NCBI GenBank assembly: GCA_003353845.1
Contig: PIVT01000028.1
Location: forward strand, 1 to 44,551
Origin: Pseudomonadota bacterium
GTDB taxonomy: Bacteria; Myxococcota_A; UBA9160; JADFDR01
Direction: 5' to 3'
DNA: 44,551 nucleotides
Shown here: piece by piece, positions 35,466-44,395 of the stretch
How positions within the stretch are numbered: the first letter of the stretch is position 1
Layout: each line of letters begins with the position of its first letter
The notes under the pieces: generated by a model
What the model was told of the DNA's origin: nothing
Database searches by the model: none
The model's input: the letters and a program-made list of their open reading frames with translations, nothing else
Translations under genes and position numbers: made by a program

Positions 35466-35497
35466 GACTTCGCGCAGCAAGAAAGGTTAAAAGAGGC

Positions 35498-35992
35498 TCA
35501 GGGAAGCTTAAATTTACTGCGCATCTCCTTGAGCAAACCGCGCGCGCTGGCTTCACACATATCAAAAACATCATCAAACCCACGGGGGCCCCCGTAATAG
35601 GGATCGGGCACCTCGGAGCCCTTGGAACTGCTCTCATCAAAATCTCGAAATAGATGAACTCGAGCGCGGGCCTGCGGGTTGGGGGCCATGGCGAGCATGT
35701 GCTCCAGATTCTCCTGGTCCATGGCCAGGAGGTAGTCAAAGAGCTTGAAATCTTCCTGCACCAACCTGCGAGAACGGCTGGGAAGATGGACACCTCGTTC
35801 CCGAGCGGTAGCGGATGAACGCCGATCAGCTCTCTCGCCCACGTGCCAACCACTGGTCCCGGCGCTGTCGACGCGAATTTTCTGGCTCAGGTCATCTTTC
35901 TTCACCAAGGCCAGAAAAACGCCCTCGGCCGTGGGAGAGCGGCAGATATTCCCCAGGCAAACAAAACAGACTGCGACAACGTGCTGACTCAT
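35498..35992 (-). CDS. Low-molecular-weight protein-tyrosine phosphatase
   Basis: Cytosolic LMW-PTP of 164 residues. The P-loop VCLGNICRSPTAEG gives the CX5R signature (Cys 12, Arg 18), and the general-acid Asp is in VPDPYYGG. Substrates could be phosphotyrosine proteins or low-mass phosphoesters; ArsC-type arsenate reductases share the fold, but no arsenic genes are nearby. ATG 35992 has AGGAG 5 nt upstream. serC lies 122 bp downstream on the same strand. Confidence 0.94.
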   Translation of the reverse strand: MSQHVVAVCFVCLGNICRSPTAEGVFLALVKKDDLSQKIRVDSAGTSGWHVGERADRRSSATARERGVHLPSRSRRLVQEDFKLFDYLLAMDQENLEHMLAMAPNPQARARVHLFRDFDESSSKGSEVPDPYYGGPRGFDDVFDMCEASARGLLKEMRSKFKLP

Positions 35993-36172
35993 GACTTCTC
36001 CTGCGACTGCGCTTCAGGGAGAACCAGCTTAGCAAGAGGTCCCCCCTTCTACCTGTATCGCCCTGCCTTTAAACCTGATTTTAGGGATCTACTGCCCCCG
36101 GTTCTGGACAAGGGGCCCGAACTAGCCGAAGCTCCGACCCGAAAACGACCCGGGAAGAGGACCTCGAGAGCC

Positions 36173-37351
36173 ATGGACCCTATTTATAAGAGCCAAATCA
36201 ACCGCGATGTTCCTCCCGCCAAACCCGGGGAGTTTGAGCCCGTTCAGATCGGACCCCTCCGCGTCTGGCCGCCCGTCGTCCTGGCTCCCATGGCAGGCGT
36301 TACCAACGCAGCCTTCCGCACACTTTGTCGCAAGTACGGTGCGGGGTTGTACGTGAGCGAGATGATCACTGCGCGCGCCTTTGTCGAGGGCAATGAGAAA
36401 ACACAGCATCTGTCCAGCTTCGCCGAGGACGAAACCATTCGCAGTTTGCAACTCTACGGAGTCGATCCTTTCTACGTGGGCGAAGCCGTAAAAAAGCTCG
36501 TGGACCAAGAACAGGTGCATCACATCGATATGAATTTTGGTTGCCCTGTTAAAAAAGTGACGCGCAAAGGCGGTGGCGCCGCCCTGCCCGCCAAACCCAA
36601 CCTACTGCGCAATATCGTCCGCGCTGCGGTACAGAACGCGGGGGCTGTTCCCATCACCATCAAGTTCCGTGTCGGAATTGAAGACGGTTGGGAGACCTTC
36701 GCCGATGCGGGGAAAATCGCCGAAGAGGAGGGCTGCGCAGCCGTCACCATGCACGCGCGCACGGCCGCGCAGCACTACGATGGTCAAGCCCGGTGGGACC
36801 ACATCGGGGAACTCAAGCAGCTGGTTTCCATTCCAGTCTTTGGCAACGGGGATATCTGGGAAGCGGAAGACGCTCTGCGCATGATGCGTTACACCGGTTG
36901 CGATGGTGTGGGCGTAGGTCGCGGTTGCCTGGGGCGCCCTTGGCTCTTTCGCGATCTAACGGATCTGTTTGAAGGTCGGGAACCGCAGAATCCTCCGAAC
37001 TTTGGACAAGTCGCGGATATCATGTGTGAACACGCTCGCCTTCTCACGCAATGGATCGACGAAAATCGCGGTATGAAACTTTTTCGCAAACACGCCGGTT
37101 GGTACACCAAGGGTTTTCAAGGCAGCACCAAACTGCGCGCGCAACTCATGGCCGTAACCAAGCTGGCGGCCCTGGAAGAAATATTGTCCAGTATCGACCG
37201 CAGTTCCCCTTTCCCTGCCAACTGTATTCGCGTACCCCGCGGCAAACGTGGTGGCACCCAGCGCGTCGTCCTGCCCGACGGCTATCGGGACCAACGCGAA
37301 GACACCACACCTCCGTCCCCTGAGGCCGAAGCAGCTATCTCTGGTGGTTGA
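36173..37351 (+). CDS. dusB: tRNA-dihydrouridine synthase, DusB-type
   Basis: FMN enzyme that reduces uridines in the tRNA D-loop. The 392-residue protein has the N-terminal VVLAPMAGVTNAAFRTLCRKYG motif and active-site Cys about 125 in MNFGCPVKKVTRKGGGAAL. FMN-phosphate contacts lie in VTMHARTAAQHYDG, PVFGNGDIWEAEDAL and GCDGVGVGRGCLGRPWLF. The C-terminal helical tRNA-binding domain contains MKLFRKHAGWYTKGFQG. The open frame continues upstream to 35843, but that part lies antisense to the phosphatase gene, so ATG 36173 is taken, with a short GAGAG box upstream. The last 30 residues are an unusual Gly/Arg/Pro-rich tail. Confidence 0.94.
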   Translation: MDPIYKSQINRDVPPAKPGEFEPVQIGPLRVWPPVVLAPMAGVTNAAFRTLCRKYGAGLYVSEMITARAFVEGNEKTQHLSSFAEDETIRSLQLYGVDPFYVGEAVKKLVDQEQVHHIDMNFGCPVKKVTRKGGGAALPAKPNLLRNIVRAAVQNAGAVPITIKFRVGIEDGWETFADAGKIAEEEGCAAVTMHARTAAQHYDGQARWDHIGELKQLVSIPVFGNGDIWEAEDALRMMRYTGCDGVGVGRGCLGRPWLFRDLTDLFEGREPQNPPNFGQVADIMCEHARLLTQWIDENRGMKLFRKHAGWYTKGFQGSTKLRAQLMAVTKLAALEEILSSIDRSSPFPANCIRVPRGKRGGTQRVVLPDGYRDQREDTTPPSPEAEAAISGG

Positions 37352-37392
37352 TCCATTGGATGGAGGAAGGAAGACCCGGATGGGAACTCCCG

Positions 37393-37986
37393 TTAAATCT
37401 CGCCTTTCTTTTCCATGAATCGCAATAGTTCCCGCGATTCTGAGTAGGAGATCTCGGCTTTGTTCGACAACTCTGTGTAGCGCGCCGCGTCCCCATCCGA
37501 GAGGGCCCCATGACTACCCCCGGAGGCCACTTGAACCCTTGCCATGCGTTGACCCAAGGAGGAGCGGTCCCACATCTCCATGGGCAAGTCGATCCAGTGG
37601 AGCGTGTTCAACACATTGGAAGCGGCATCGCGGTCCGTGGCCACAATGCGACCGTTGGACATGGCAATGGCCTCTTCATCGCTGAAAACCAAAAGGCTGT
37701 CATCAACCACTTTGCGCAACTCTTCCAACGCTTCCCGCCGTTCAATAAAAACGATCACGACACGATCAGGACCCGACGCAGCGCGATCAGAGGTCAACGA
37801 CGCCAAGGCCTGCTCAAACCAACCCTGGGCCTGAGGCTCCACGTCCTTCTCCTCCTCAACAGCAGCCAGCTCGGCTTGCTTGTCGCGATCTTTCTGAATC
37901 CACAGAACGCCGAATCCCATAGCTAGAATCACGCCTGATCCAAAGCAGACGGTTGCCAGATGTCGATTTCGTCGGAATGAAGCCAT
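37393..37986 (-). CDS. Membrane-anchored protein of unknown function
   Basis: Protein of 197 residues with a basic n-region (MASFRRNRH) and one hydrophobic segment (LATVCFGSGVILAMGFGVLWI), probably an uncleaved N-terminal anchor with the rest in the periplasm. The soluble part begins with a charged helix (DRDKQAELAAVEEEKDVE). It continues with a beta-alpha region (RVVIVFIERREALEELRKVV, DDSLLVFSDEEAIAMSNGRI) and ends in a helix (SYSESRELLRFMEKKGEI). I recognise no family. It lies 75 bp downstream of the PilZ gene on the same strand and converges on dusB, so it may be co-transcribed with the PilZ gene. Confidence 0.65.
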   Translation of the reverse strand: MASFRRNRHLATVCFGSGVILAMGFGVLWIQKDRDKQAELAAVEEEKDVEPQAQGWFEQALASLTSDRAASGPDRVVIVFIERREALEELRKVVDDSLLVFSDEEAIAMSNGRIVATDRDAASNVLNTLHWIDLPMEMWDRSSLGQRMARVQVASGGSHGALSDGDAARYTELSNKAEISYSESRELLRFMEKKGEI

Positions 37987-38061
37987 GGGCTGGTAAATCG
38001 GTAGTTTTATCGGTGAACTTGAGGCGTTCGAAAGGCCTGCGTCGCTCTATTTTCTTCTTCT

Positions 38062-38637
38062 CTACTCGCGATCCAAGGCGGTCTCATACAGGTGATCGAG
38101 AACCTTTCGCGTAGCCGGGTCGACGGCTTTAAAGCTAAAGCCCATGCCCGTGCCATTGACTACATCCTCACCGTCGTACTCGATAACGGAAACAACCTGC
38201 ACCGGCACATTGATGGCACTGCCCTTATCATCAATCCAGACTTTCAACGACAGCACCGTGCCAATATCGGGGCAGATCGCGGAACTGATAAAGCCACCAC
38301 CCTCGGAAATATTGCAAATAAAAGCACCCATGGACTGATCGGCCAGGTTGAAACCCACTTTGATCTTGGTATCCACGCGTAAAGAAGATCGTCGGTCGAC
38401 GAAATCCGCCTTGAGCCCGGGACTAAAGGCCATATTCAGCAAACCGCGTAACATTCGCCAGCGCTGCTCCACGCTCTCGGACAAGGAGCCCTCCGTTTTT
38501 CGCTGGCGATCCAAACGCAAGTACTCTCGGAAGGAATCGCGAACCCGTTGCTGGGCCTTCGCGGCTTTTTCCTCAAGCTCGGCTATGGAATTCTTTTCGT
38601 TCAAGAGTGTCGCCTCGTCATCCACAAAATTGACCAC
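38062..38637 (-). CDS. PilZ-domain protein with N-terminal coiled coil
   Basis: Protein of 191 residues. Residues about 10-60 form a charged, heptad-like helix (NSIAELEEKAAKAQQRVRD). From about residue 80 a PilZ domain follows, with RRSSLRVDTKIKVGF (RxxxR) and, about 20 residues later, CNISEGGGFIS (NxSxxG), the two cyclic-di-GMP-contacting motifs. The pair is complete, so c-di-GMP binding is likely, and the coiled coil could mediate dimerisation or partner binding. Start GTG 38637 is not supported by a good ribosome site. No motility, cellulose or alginate gene is near; the target is unknown. Confidence 0.87.
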   Translation of the reverse strand: MVNFVDDEATLLNEKNSIAELEEKAAKAQQRVRDSFREYLRLDRQRKTEGSLSESVEQRWRMLRGLLNMAFSPGLKADFVDRRSSLRVDTKIKVGFNLADQSMGAFICNISEGGGFISSAICPDIGTVLSLKVWIDDKGSAINVPVQVVSVIEYDGEDVVNGTGMGFSFKAVDPATRKVLDHLYETALDRE

Positions 38638-38896
38638 CGAAACTCAGAGTAGCTGAACTTTGAGCCTCGTCGCCCTGCTCGCTGATGTGCAGGATTTCAG
38701 TTTTGACCCCATTCGACCCGATCATGGCACGTATCGGAACAAACGCTGCCGACCTAGAGCTAAATTCCTCCTTGGAGGACCTACACAAAACATAGTTAAC
38801 CCCTCAAAATCGTGCAAGAATTTCAATCGACCCCATTTCTGAATCAGTAAAGAATACAGATAGTTTCACGCTGTGAATGCCTTCGCGCTCAACTTC

Positions 38897-40018
38897 TCAG
38901 CGATCGAATAACACCACGCTCCGAATGGACTTCCCCTCGTGCATCAAATCAAAGGCTCGATTGATATCGTCCAGCGGCAGTGTATGGGTGATGAGATCAT
39001 CAATATTGAGTTTCCCATCCATGTACCAATCGACGATCTTGGGCACATCGGTTCGCCCCTTGGCTCCACCAAAAGCCGTACCGCGCCACACCCGACCCGT
39101 CACCAACTGAAAAGGTCGAGTCGATATTTCCTGTCCAGCGCCTGCCACTCCGACAATCACACTCTCACCCCAACCTTTGTGACAGCATTCCAAGGCCTGG
39201 CGCATGGTCTCCACGTTGCCAATACACTCAAAACTGTAATCGGCTCCGCCATCGGTGAGATCGACCAGATAAGGCACCAGTTCTTCTGCCTTATCGAGTT
39301 CTGAGGGGTTCACAAAATGGGTCATACCAAACTGCTCTGCCAGCGCGCGCTTCCCATTGTTGAGATCGACGCCCACGATCTTATCTGCGCCCACCATACG
39401 CGCCGCTTGAATCACATTGAGCCCGATCCCGCCCAACCCGAACACAACCACGTTGTCGCCGGGACGAACCTGAGCCGTATTGATCACAGCCCCCACGCCC
39501 GTGGTCACGCCACAACCGATGTAACAGACCTTGTCGAAAGGAGCGTCCTTGCGAATCTTGGCGACGGCGATCTCAGGCAAGACCGTATGATTCGAAAAAG
39601 TCGACGTCCCCATGTAGTGGAAAAGACGTTCACCTCCCAAGGAGAAACGGCTCGTGCCATCAGGCATGAGGCCCTGCCCCTGCGTTTCTCGAATGGCCTG
39701 ACAAAGATTGGTCTTGCCACTGGTGCAGTACTCGCAGCAACGACACTCGGGTGTGTAAAGCGGAATCACGTGATCGCCGGGAACGAGGCTGGTCACGCCC
39801 TTACCGACATCCAAGACAACGCCCGCCCCTTCGTGCCCTAAAATGGCGGGGAAAAGCCCTTCCGGGTCGGCTCCGGATAAAGTAAAGGCATCCGTATGAC
39901 ACACACCCGTGGCCTTGATCTCAATCAACACCTCACCTTGGCGCGGTCCGTCGAGTTGCACCGTCTCGATGCGTAGAGGTTCGCCTGCCTTCATCGCTAC
40001 TGCAGCTCGTGTATCCAC
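38897..40018 (-). CDS. frmA: Class III alcohol dehydrogenase / S-(hydroxymethyl)glutathione dehydrogenase
   Basis: Zinc- and NAD-dependent enzyme that oxidises S-hydroxymethylglutathione in formaldehyde detoxification and can reduce S-nitrosoglutathione. Catalytic zinc ligands are C40 (GVCHTDAF), H62 (GHEGAG) and the Cys of [11 protein letters not shown]. The structural zinc set is C92/C95/C98/C106 in the ECRCCEYC...NLC loop. The Rossmann motif is [14 protein letters not shown]. Start choice: AGGGAG touches ATG 40024 but lies 6 nt before GTG 40018, which also gives the family-like [14 protein letters not shown], so GTG is preferred. It is downstream of surE by 61 bp on the same strand. No separate FrmB/S-formylglutathione hydrolase is in the window. 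Confidence 0.95.
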   Translation of the reverse strand: MDTRAAVAMKAGEPLRIETVQLDGPRQGEVLIEIKATGVCHTDAFTLSGADPEGLFPAILGHEGAGVVLDVGKGVTSLVPGDHVIPLYTPECRCCEYCTSGKTNLCQAIRETQGQGLMPDGTSRFSLGGERLFHYMGTSTFSNHTVLPEIAVAKIRKDAPFDKVCYIGCGVTTGVGAVINTAQVRPGDNVVVFGLGGIGLNVIQAARMVGADKIVGVDLNNGKRALAEQFGMTHFVNPSELDKAEELVPYLVDLTDGGADYSFECIGNVETMRQALECCHKGWGESVIVGVAGAGQEISTRPFQLVTGRVWRGTAFGGAKGRTDVPKIVDWYMDGKLNIDDLITHTLPLDDINRAFDLMHEGKSIRSVVLFDR

Positions 40019-40079
40019 ATCCATCTCCCTGGCCCGAACAAGGCCTGCCTTGTAAGTGTTCTCTGGTTCTACCCCTGGG

Positions 40080-40850
40080 TTATTTTGGATTCCCCTCGAA
40101 GCCACCGCAACTTTCCAACCAGTTCAATCCTGTGTCGAAGGTGTTGTCCAGGGAAAGCGGCACAATGGAAATATACTTATGAATCGTCGCATGGTCGTCG
40201 GTGCCTTCCACGATGCCTTCGCGATCCTTCCAGGCATCACACAAGCGATAGCCCTGACTCAGATCATCCGAAACCGGCAGGTAGTCATCCTCAAACATGG
40301 CCTGAGACTGACGACACAGACGAATGCCGAGGATCTCCTCGGGTGGACAATTGGGTAGATTCACATTCAGGAAGAAGGGTCGCAGCGGCTTTTCCTTGAG
40401 CTGCGCCGCCCAGCGCGGAACCCACTCGCTCAAGAAGGCCGCCGCTGCCTCGTAACTTTCGGGGCGCCCCCACCAAATAGAAATACTAACGGCTGGGATC
40501 CCCCACAACGCCGCCTCGCGCGCTGCAGCCACTGTGCCTGAATAGAATTGGGCGACACCGCCATTTTCACCAATATTGATTCCGCTGATCATGAAGTCAT
40601 AAGGCTGCTCGGCTTTGGAAATGGCAAACTTCACAGCGTCGGCGGGGTAGCCCGACACGGCCAACCCTTTCACTCCACGGTTTTCCCGCTGTTCTGCGTA
40701 CAAGACATCGTGCAAGGTAAAAGCATGGGAGGCGCCGCTCTGATTTTTCATGGGGGCAACCAGGGTGCGGTCATGCTCGGGGAAAGCGCTCCAAGCATGC
40801 CATAACCCCGGTGCTTCTAAACCGTCGTCGTTTGAAAAAAGAATCCGCAT
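40080..40850 (-). CDS. surE: 5'-nucleotidase SurE
   Basis: Metal-dependent nucleoside monophosphate phosphatase, 256 residues. The N-terminal [16 protein letters not shown] gives the adjacent Asp pair, [14 protein letters not shown] provides the metal-binding Ser loop and [10 protein letters not shown] the metal-binding Asn. ATG 40850 has AGGAAGG about 8 nt upstream. It follows rsmJ by 18 bp and belongs to the minus-strand operon methyltransferase-rsmJ-surE-frmA. surE more often sits beside pcm and nlpD, so this neighbourhood is unusual. Confidence 0.93.
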   Translation of the reverse strand: MRILFSNDDGLEAPGLWHAWSAFPEHDRTLVAPMKNQSGASHAFTLHDVLYAEQRENRGVKGLAVSGYPADAVKFAISKAEQPYDFMISGINIGENGGVAQFYSGTVAAAREAALWGIPAVSISIWWGRPESYEAAAAFLSEWVPRWAAQLKEKPLRPFFLNVNLPNCPPEEILGIRLCRQSQAMFEDDYLPVSDDLSQGYRLCDAWKDREGIVEGTDDHATIHKYISIVPLSLDNTFDTGLNWLESCGGFEGNPK

Positions 40851-40868
40851 ACTTTACCGCCTTCCTGC

Positions 40869-41564
40869 TTATTTTGACTGCGCCTGAACATACACGTCGT
40901 AGCGCATGGACTTCCCTTTTTGCGAAACCGTAGGCTGCAAAGCTAGCGATTCGGCATGCAAGGGGCGCTTTACGACCACTCGCCGCCGGGCAAGCTTCAA
41001 GGCCGCGTCCAAAAGCGCTGAAGCGTCCGCATCCTCACCCACTACGCTTCGCAGCGCCCGCATTTCTTTGCGTTCCAGTGCTGCTTTCTTTTTTTTCGGA
41101 GGAAACATCGGATCTAGAAAAACAACGTCGGGGCACGCTCCGCAACCTCGCTCTGGCCAGTTAGCAAAGATCTCAAGGGCGTCACCATGCACCAGTTGAA
41201 TTCGATCACAGATCTCAGGGGCCGTGGCGCGGGCTCGTTCCAAAGCGTCTTCCAACAGCGCAAAGACCACTTCGGACCGCTCCAAGGCAATCACTTCACA
41301 GCCCAAGGCAGCCAACAGCCATGCATCCCCGCCCAAGCCCGCCGTGGCATCGCACACACGTGGCATGTCCCCACCGGAACGAGCCAAACCCACAGCGCGC
41401 GCCAAAGGCTGCCGACGACTGCGGGCGGCAGGCGATTTCACTTCGATGGTACTGAGATCAGCACTCACAGGGCCATAAGGAGCTCCGTCCACCGTCAGTT
41501 CGAGCCGACCGTCATCGGCCCGTCCGAGAGACCAACCGCTTTTCCGCTCCTCCTCGACGCTCAC
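40869..41564 (-). CDS. rsmJ: 16S rRNA (guanine-1516-N2)-methyltransferase RsmJ
   Basis: SAM-dependent rRNA methyltransferase, 231 residues. The SAM-binding Rossmann motif is VCDATAGLGGDAWLLAALGCEVIALERS. The family-specific catalytic block is VVFLDPMFPPKKKKAALERKEMR. The N-terminal SPAARSRRQPLARAVGL also matches RsmJ. It starts at GTG 41564, overlapping the preceding methyltransferase stop (GTGA), so it is probably translated by coupling. Confidence 0.92.
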   Translation of the reverse strand: MSVEEERKSGWSLGRADDGRLELTVDGAPYGPVSADLSTIEVKSPAARSRRQPLARAVGLARSGGDMPRVCDATAGLGGDAWLLAALGCEVIALERSEVVFALLEDALERARATAPEICDRIQLVHGDALEIFANWPERGCGACPDVVFLDPMFPPKKKKAALERKEMRALRSVVGEDADASALLDAALKLARRRVVVKRPLHAESLALQPTVSQKGKSMRYDVYVQAQSK

Positions 41565-42235
41565 TTCTGCTCACCACCCTGCTTGGCTTCTTCGGACAAC
41601 GCACGAAAACACAAGCTCACAAAGCCCATGGGCAAACCTTTGACCACGGGAACGAAGCGCTCCTCTTCCAAGCGAAATCCCCAGGCTTCGAAAAGTTGCT
41701 CGTAATGAAATAGCGGATGCCACTGCGCCAATCCCAACAGTGAAAAACAGATCTGCGGCAAACGATAATACACTCTGCGCAGCCAGCTCTTGCAGCGATG
41801 GCCCGCGTAAGGAGCAAAGTCGGCCACGAGCAAAACACCACCGGGCTTCAGTAGGCCATGCAAATGTCGGGTCGCCTTTTCCAGCGCCGGACCGTCGTAG
41901 AGATTGAGAAAAAAGTTGGCTGAAATCACATCGTAAGGCGCTGCGGAATAATCCAAAAGGTTGTCGTGGCAAAGCTCGAAGTCTTCAAAAGCCGCCTTGC
42001 CCACCCGCGATTGCAAACGTCGTCGCATGCCGGCAGCCGGCTCGAGGCAGGTCAAGACAACACCTCTCTCCAAAAAAGCGGGCAGCTCTTCGCCGCTGCC
42101 GACGCCCACGGCCAGCATGCGCTGACCGCGTTGGACCCACTGCGTCTGACACGACTTCACTCGGGAAATGGCTCCCAGCGAATACAGCTTCGCCAGCGTG
42201 TCATACCAGCCTGCCGCAGCATCATAAGACCGCAA
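41561..42235 (-). CDS. Class I SAM-dependent methyltransferase
   Basis: Small-molecule-type methyltransferase of 224 residues. The SAM-binding motif is MLAVGVGSGEELPAFL (motif I), followed by TCLEPAAGMRRRL and a later LLKPGGVLLVADFAPY, as in UbiE/Methyltransf_25-like enzymes. The start MRSYDAAAGWYDTLAKLYSLG resembles enzymes acting on quinone or other lipid precursors. Substrate unknown. It is the first gene of the operon, with an intrinsic terminator 43 bp upstream of its ATG isolating it from glnB. Confidence 0.85.
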   Translation of the reverse strand: MRSYDAAAGWYDTLAKLYSLGAISRVKSCQTQWVQRGQRMLAVGVGSGEELPAFLERGVVLTCLEPAAGMRRRLQSRVGKAAFEDFELCHDNLLDYSAAPYDVISANFFLNLYDGPALEKATRHLHGLLKPGGVLLVADFAPYAGHRCKSWLRRVYYRLPQICFSLLGLAQWHPLFHYEQLFEAWGFRLEEERFVPVVKGLPMGFVSLCFRALSEEAKQGGEQK

Positions 42236-42277
42236 TCATCTACCCTCGTCACACCCCGTCATGGGGAGATAAAAAAT

Positions 42278-42313
42278 AGCCCAGGACTCGAGGTTTCCCG
42301 CGAATCCTGGGCT
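42278..42313 (-). terminator. Intrinsic terminator of amt-glnB (possibly bidirectional)
   Basis: A perfect 9-bp stem AGCCCAGGA / TCCTGGGCT with an 18-nt loop is followed on the minus strand by ATTTTTTA, a textbook intrinsic terminator after glnB. On the plus strand the same stem is followed by TTCTTTTG, but no plus-strand gene ends here. Confidence 0.85.
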
Positions 42314-42324
42314 TTCTTTTGTTT

Positions 42325-42396
42325 CTCCCCTTCTACCCCGGGGAGACGCTCCCCGTCTACCCCGGGGAGACGCTCCTCGTCTCAGCTGGGGAGACA
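42325..42396. repeat. Three tandem 24-bp units between glnB and its terminator
   Basis: Three exactly 24-bp units (42325-42348, 42349-42372, 42373-42396) share CTCC-C and GGGGAGAC. The first two differ at one base; the third is more diverged. Each has CTCCYC complementary to GGGGAG, so each can form a small hairpin. They lie in what should be the 3' end of the amt-glnB transcript. Confidence 0.85.
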
Positions 42397-42418
42397 AGGG
42401 ACCTGCTTTTGCCTGGGT

Positions 42419-42760
<342 letters not shown>

Positions 42761-44101
42761 TTATCGATCCTCCCCTGCGCCGCTCATGCTTACCTTGGGC
42801 AGGTCATATGCGTGCATTCCGTGCTCACCAAAGTCCAGACCATCGGTTTCTTCTTCAGCCGAGACACGCAGACCCATGACGGCCTTGATCCCAGAAAAGA
42901 GAGCAAAAGAACAAATGAGTGTGAATACGGCGTAAGCCAAGATGCCGATGATCTGTGGCATCAAAGGCATGTCCGCCCCGTCCGCAGTCGTACCCCAGAT
43001 CCCCACGGCCAGAGTGCCGAAGATTCCGCACACCAAGTGGACCGAAAGGGCACCGACGGGATCGTCGATCTGGATCTTGTCGAAGAACAACACCGAGAAG
43101 AACACCAACACACCAGCGATCAAACCCACCAACATGGAAGCGTTGATGCTGATGACGTCCGCGCCCGCCGTGATGCCGACGAGGCCAGCCAAGATGCCGT
43201 TTAATGCCATGGAAAGATCGGGCTTGCCGAACTTCACCCAGGAAGTGAGCGAAGCCGCCACACCACCGGCTGCTGCCGCCAGACTCGTGGTGACGAATAC
43301 ATAGGAGACACCCGCTGCATCAGCCGAAAGCACCGAACCACCGTTAAATCCGAACCAACCGAGCCAGAGCAAGAACACGCCGATGGCCGCCAAAGGTAAG
43401 TTGCTGCCGGGGATGGGATGCGTCTGACCGTTCTTGAACTTGCCAATCCTGGGACCGAGCATCCAAGCACCGACCAAGGCCGCCCAACCACCGACGGAGT
43501 GCACCAGTGTCGAACCCGCAAAGTCGTAGAAGCCCAAAGCGTCGAGCCAGCCACCACCCCATTTCCAGGAACCGGCAATGGTGTAAATGATCGCTACGAA
43601 GAAGGTACAAAAGACCAGGAAGGGCCCGAGCTTGATGCGCTCAGCCACGGCACCGGAAACAATGGTGCAGCAAGTGGCCGCGAACATGCCCTGGAAGATG
43701 AAGTCAGCCCAGTAGGTGTAAGCACCATCCGCGTAGGCCTGCGTGACACCCTCAGCTCCGGCATCGAGACCGAAACCTGCAAAGCCCAACACGCCAGGGA
43801 TGAGCTGGAAGTCTCCTGGATACATCAGGTTGAAACCGACAAAGGCGTAGGTCAGGATACCGATACACACAATGAAGGTGTTCTTGAAAAGAATATTGAC
43901 CGTGTTCTTGGATTGTGTGAGACCACATTCCAAGGTGGCGAAGCCCAGGTGCATAATGAACACCAAAGCCGCGGCCAACAAGATCCAAAGATTGTTCACC
44001 GTGAACATGGCGTCGCTGACACCTGCAGCTTCTTCTGCGCCCGCGAATGCGGGTACTGTCAAAGCGACGGCAGGGAGAAGCCATCCGAGTTTCCGTAGCA
44101 T
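42761..44101 (-). CDS. amt: Ammonium transporter, Amt/MEP family
   Basis: Trimeric inner-membrane ammonium channel. The 446-residue protein has an N-terminal signal peptide (LGWLLPAVALTVPAFAGA) and about 11 helices. Family markers are GFATLECGLTQSKNTVNILFKN and the pore His pair: VHSVGGWAALVGAWMLGPR and, later, VHLVCGIFGTLAVGIWG. The C-terminal tail (GMHAYDLPKVSMSGAGEDR) could contact PII. ATG 44101 has AAAGGAG 5 nt upstream. The order amt-glnB is the reverse of the common glnK-amtB. A sigma-54-type promoter lies about 120 bp upstream. Confidence 0.96.
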   Translation of the reverse strand: MLRKLGWLLPAVALTVPAFAGAEEAAGVSDAMFTVNNLWILLAAALVFIMHLGFATLECGLTQSKNTVNILFKNTFIVCIGILTYAFVGFNLMYPGDFQLIPGVLGFAGFGLDAGAEGVTQAYADGAYTYWADFIFQGMFAATCCTIVSGAVAERIKLGPFLVFCTFFVAIIYTIAGSWKWGGGWLDALGFYDFAGSTLVHSVGGWAALVGAWMLGPRIGKFKNGQTHPIPGSNLPLAAIGVFLLWLGWFGFNGGSVLSADAAGVSYVFVTTSLAAAAGGVAASLTSWVKFGKPDLSMALNGILAGLVGITAGADVISINASMLVGLIAGVLVFFSVLFFDKIQIDDPVGALSVHLVCGIFGTLAVGIWGTTADGADMPLMPQIIGILAYAVFTLICSFALFSGIKAVMGLRVSAEEETDGLDFGEHGMHAYDLPKVSMSGAGEDR

Positions 44102-44218
44102 TTAAACTCCTTTGTTTCGTTTTTCAACTTGTGAAAGGGTCAGTCGACCAGACCACACACCGCACCCCGCGGCACCTCGCTCAATCGACCAACGTCTCAA
44201 AAAGACATCCATCACTAG

Positions 44219-44234
44219 AGCAACGACCGTGCCA
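44219..44234 (-). promoter_or_regulatory. Sigma-54 (RpoN) -24/-12 promoter of amt-glnB
   Basis: On the minus strand TGGCAC-N5-TTGCT matches the RpoN consensus TGGCAC-N5-TTGCW at every defined base, including the invariant GG and GC. The implied start lies near 44208, giving a leader of about 107 nt. Amt-PII operons are classic RpoN/NtrC targets. Confidence 0.88.
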
Positions 44235-44327
44235 GGTTTTGATTCGAGGCTCAGATTTCGTGAAAGACCCACTGAGTCACTGAGAACACAGCGCTCAGGT
44301 CTTTAAACGCCGACTCATGAACGGAAA

Positions 44328-44344
44328 TGCTTAAAATGGGTGCA
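44328..44344. promoter_or_regulatory. Candidate NtrC-binding palindrome, proximal
   Basis: TGCTTAAAATGGGTGCA has the TGC-N11-GCA form of NtrC sites and matches a typical glnA enhancer half by half. Its centre is about 128 bp upstream of the inferred amt start, within the usual enhancer distance. Confidence 0.65.
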
Positions 44345-44378
44345 TTGATTGCTGAAGAAGCAGGCAACGGGGAAGGAT

Positions 44379-44395
44379 TGCTTGAAATAAATGCA
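44379..44395. promoter_or_regulatory. Candidate NtrC-binding palindrome, distal
   Basis: TGCTTGAAATAAATGCA repeats the TGC-N11-GCA form and is 13/17 identical to the proximal site, 51 bp away (about five helical turns). Two nearby phased sites are typical of NtrC enhancers. Confidence 0.6.

Noticed and set aside
35843-36172. Extension of dusB upstream to 35843
   Set aside because: The extension lies antisense to the LMW phosphatase gene and has no conserved sequence; the family begins near ATG 36173.
38715-38740. TGGCAC near the PilZ/frmA gap as a second sigma-54 promoter
   Set aside because: No TTGC follows at the required 5-bp spacing, so only half of the signature is present.
38660-38842. 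60-codon frame between the PilZ gene and the alcohol dehydrogenase gene
   Set aside because: No ribosome site, no recognised motif, and the product is basic and Pro/Arg-rich as in chance frames. I see no gene in this gap.
42325-42396. Three 24-bp units as a CRISPR array
   Set aside because: The units are contiguous with no spacers, so this is a simple tandem repeat.
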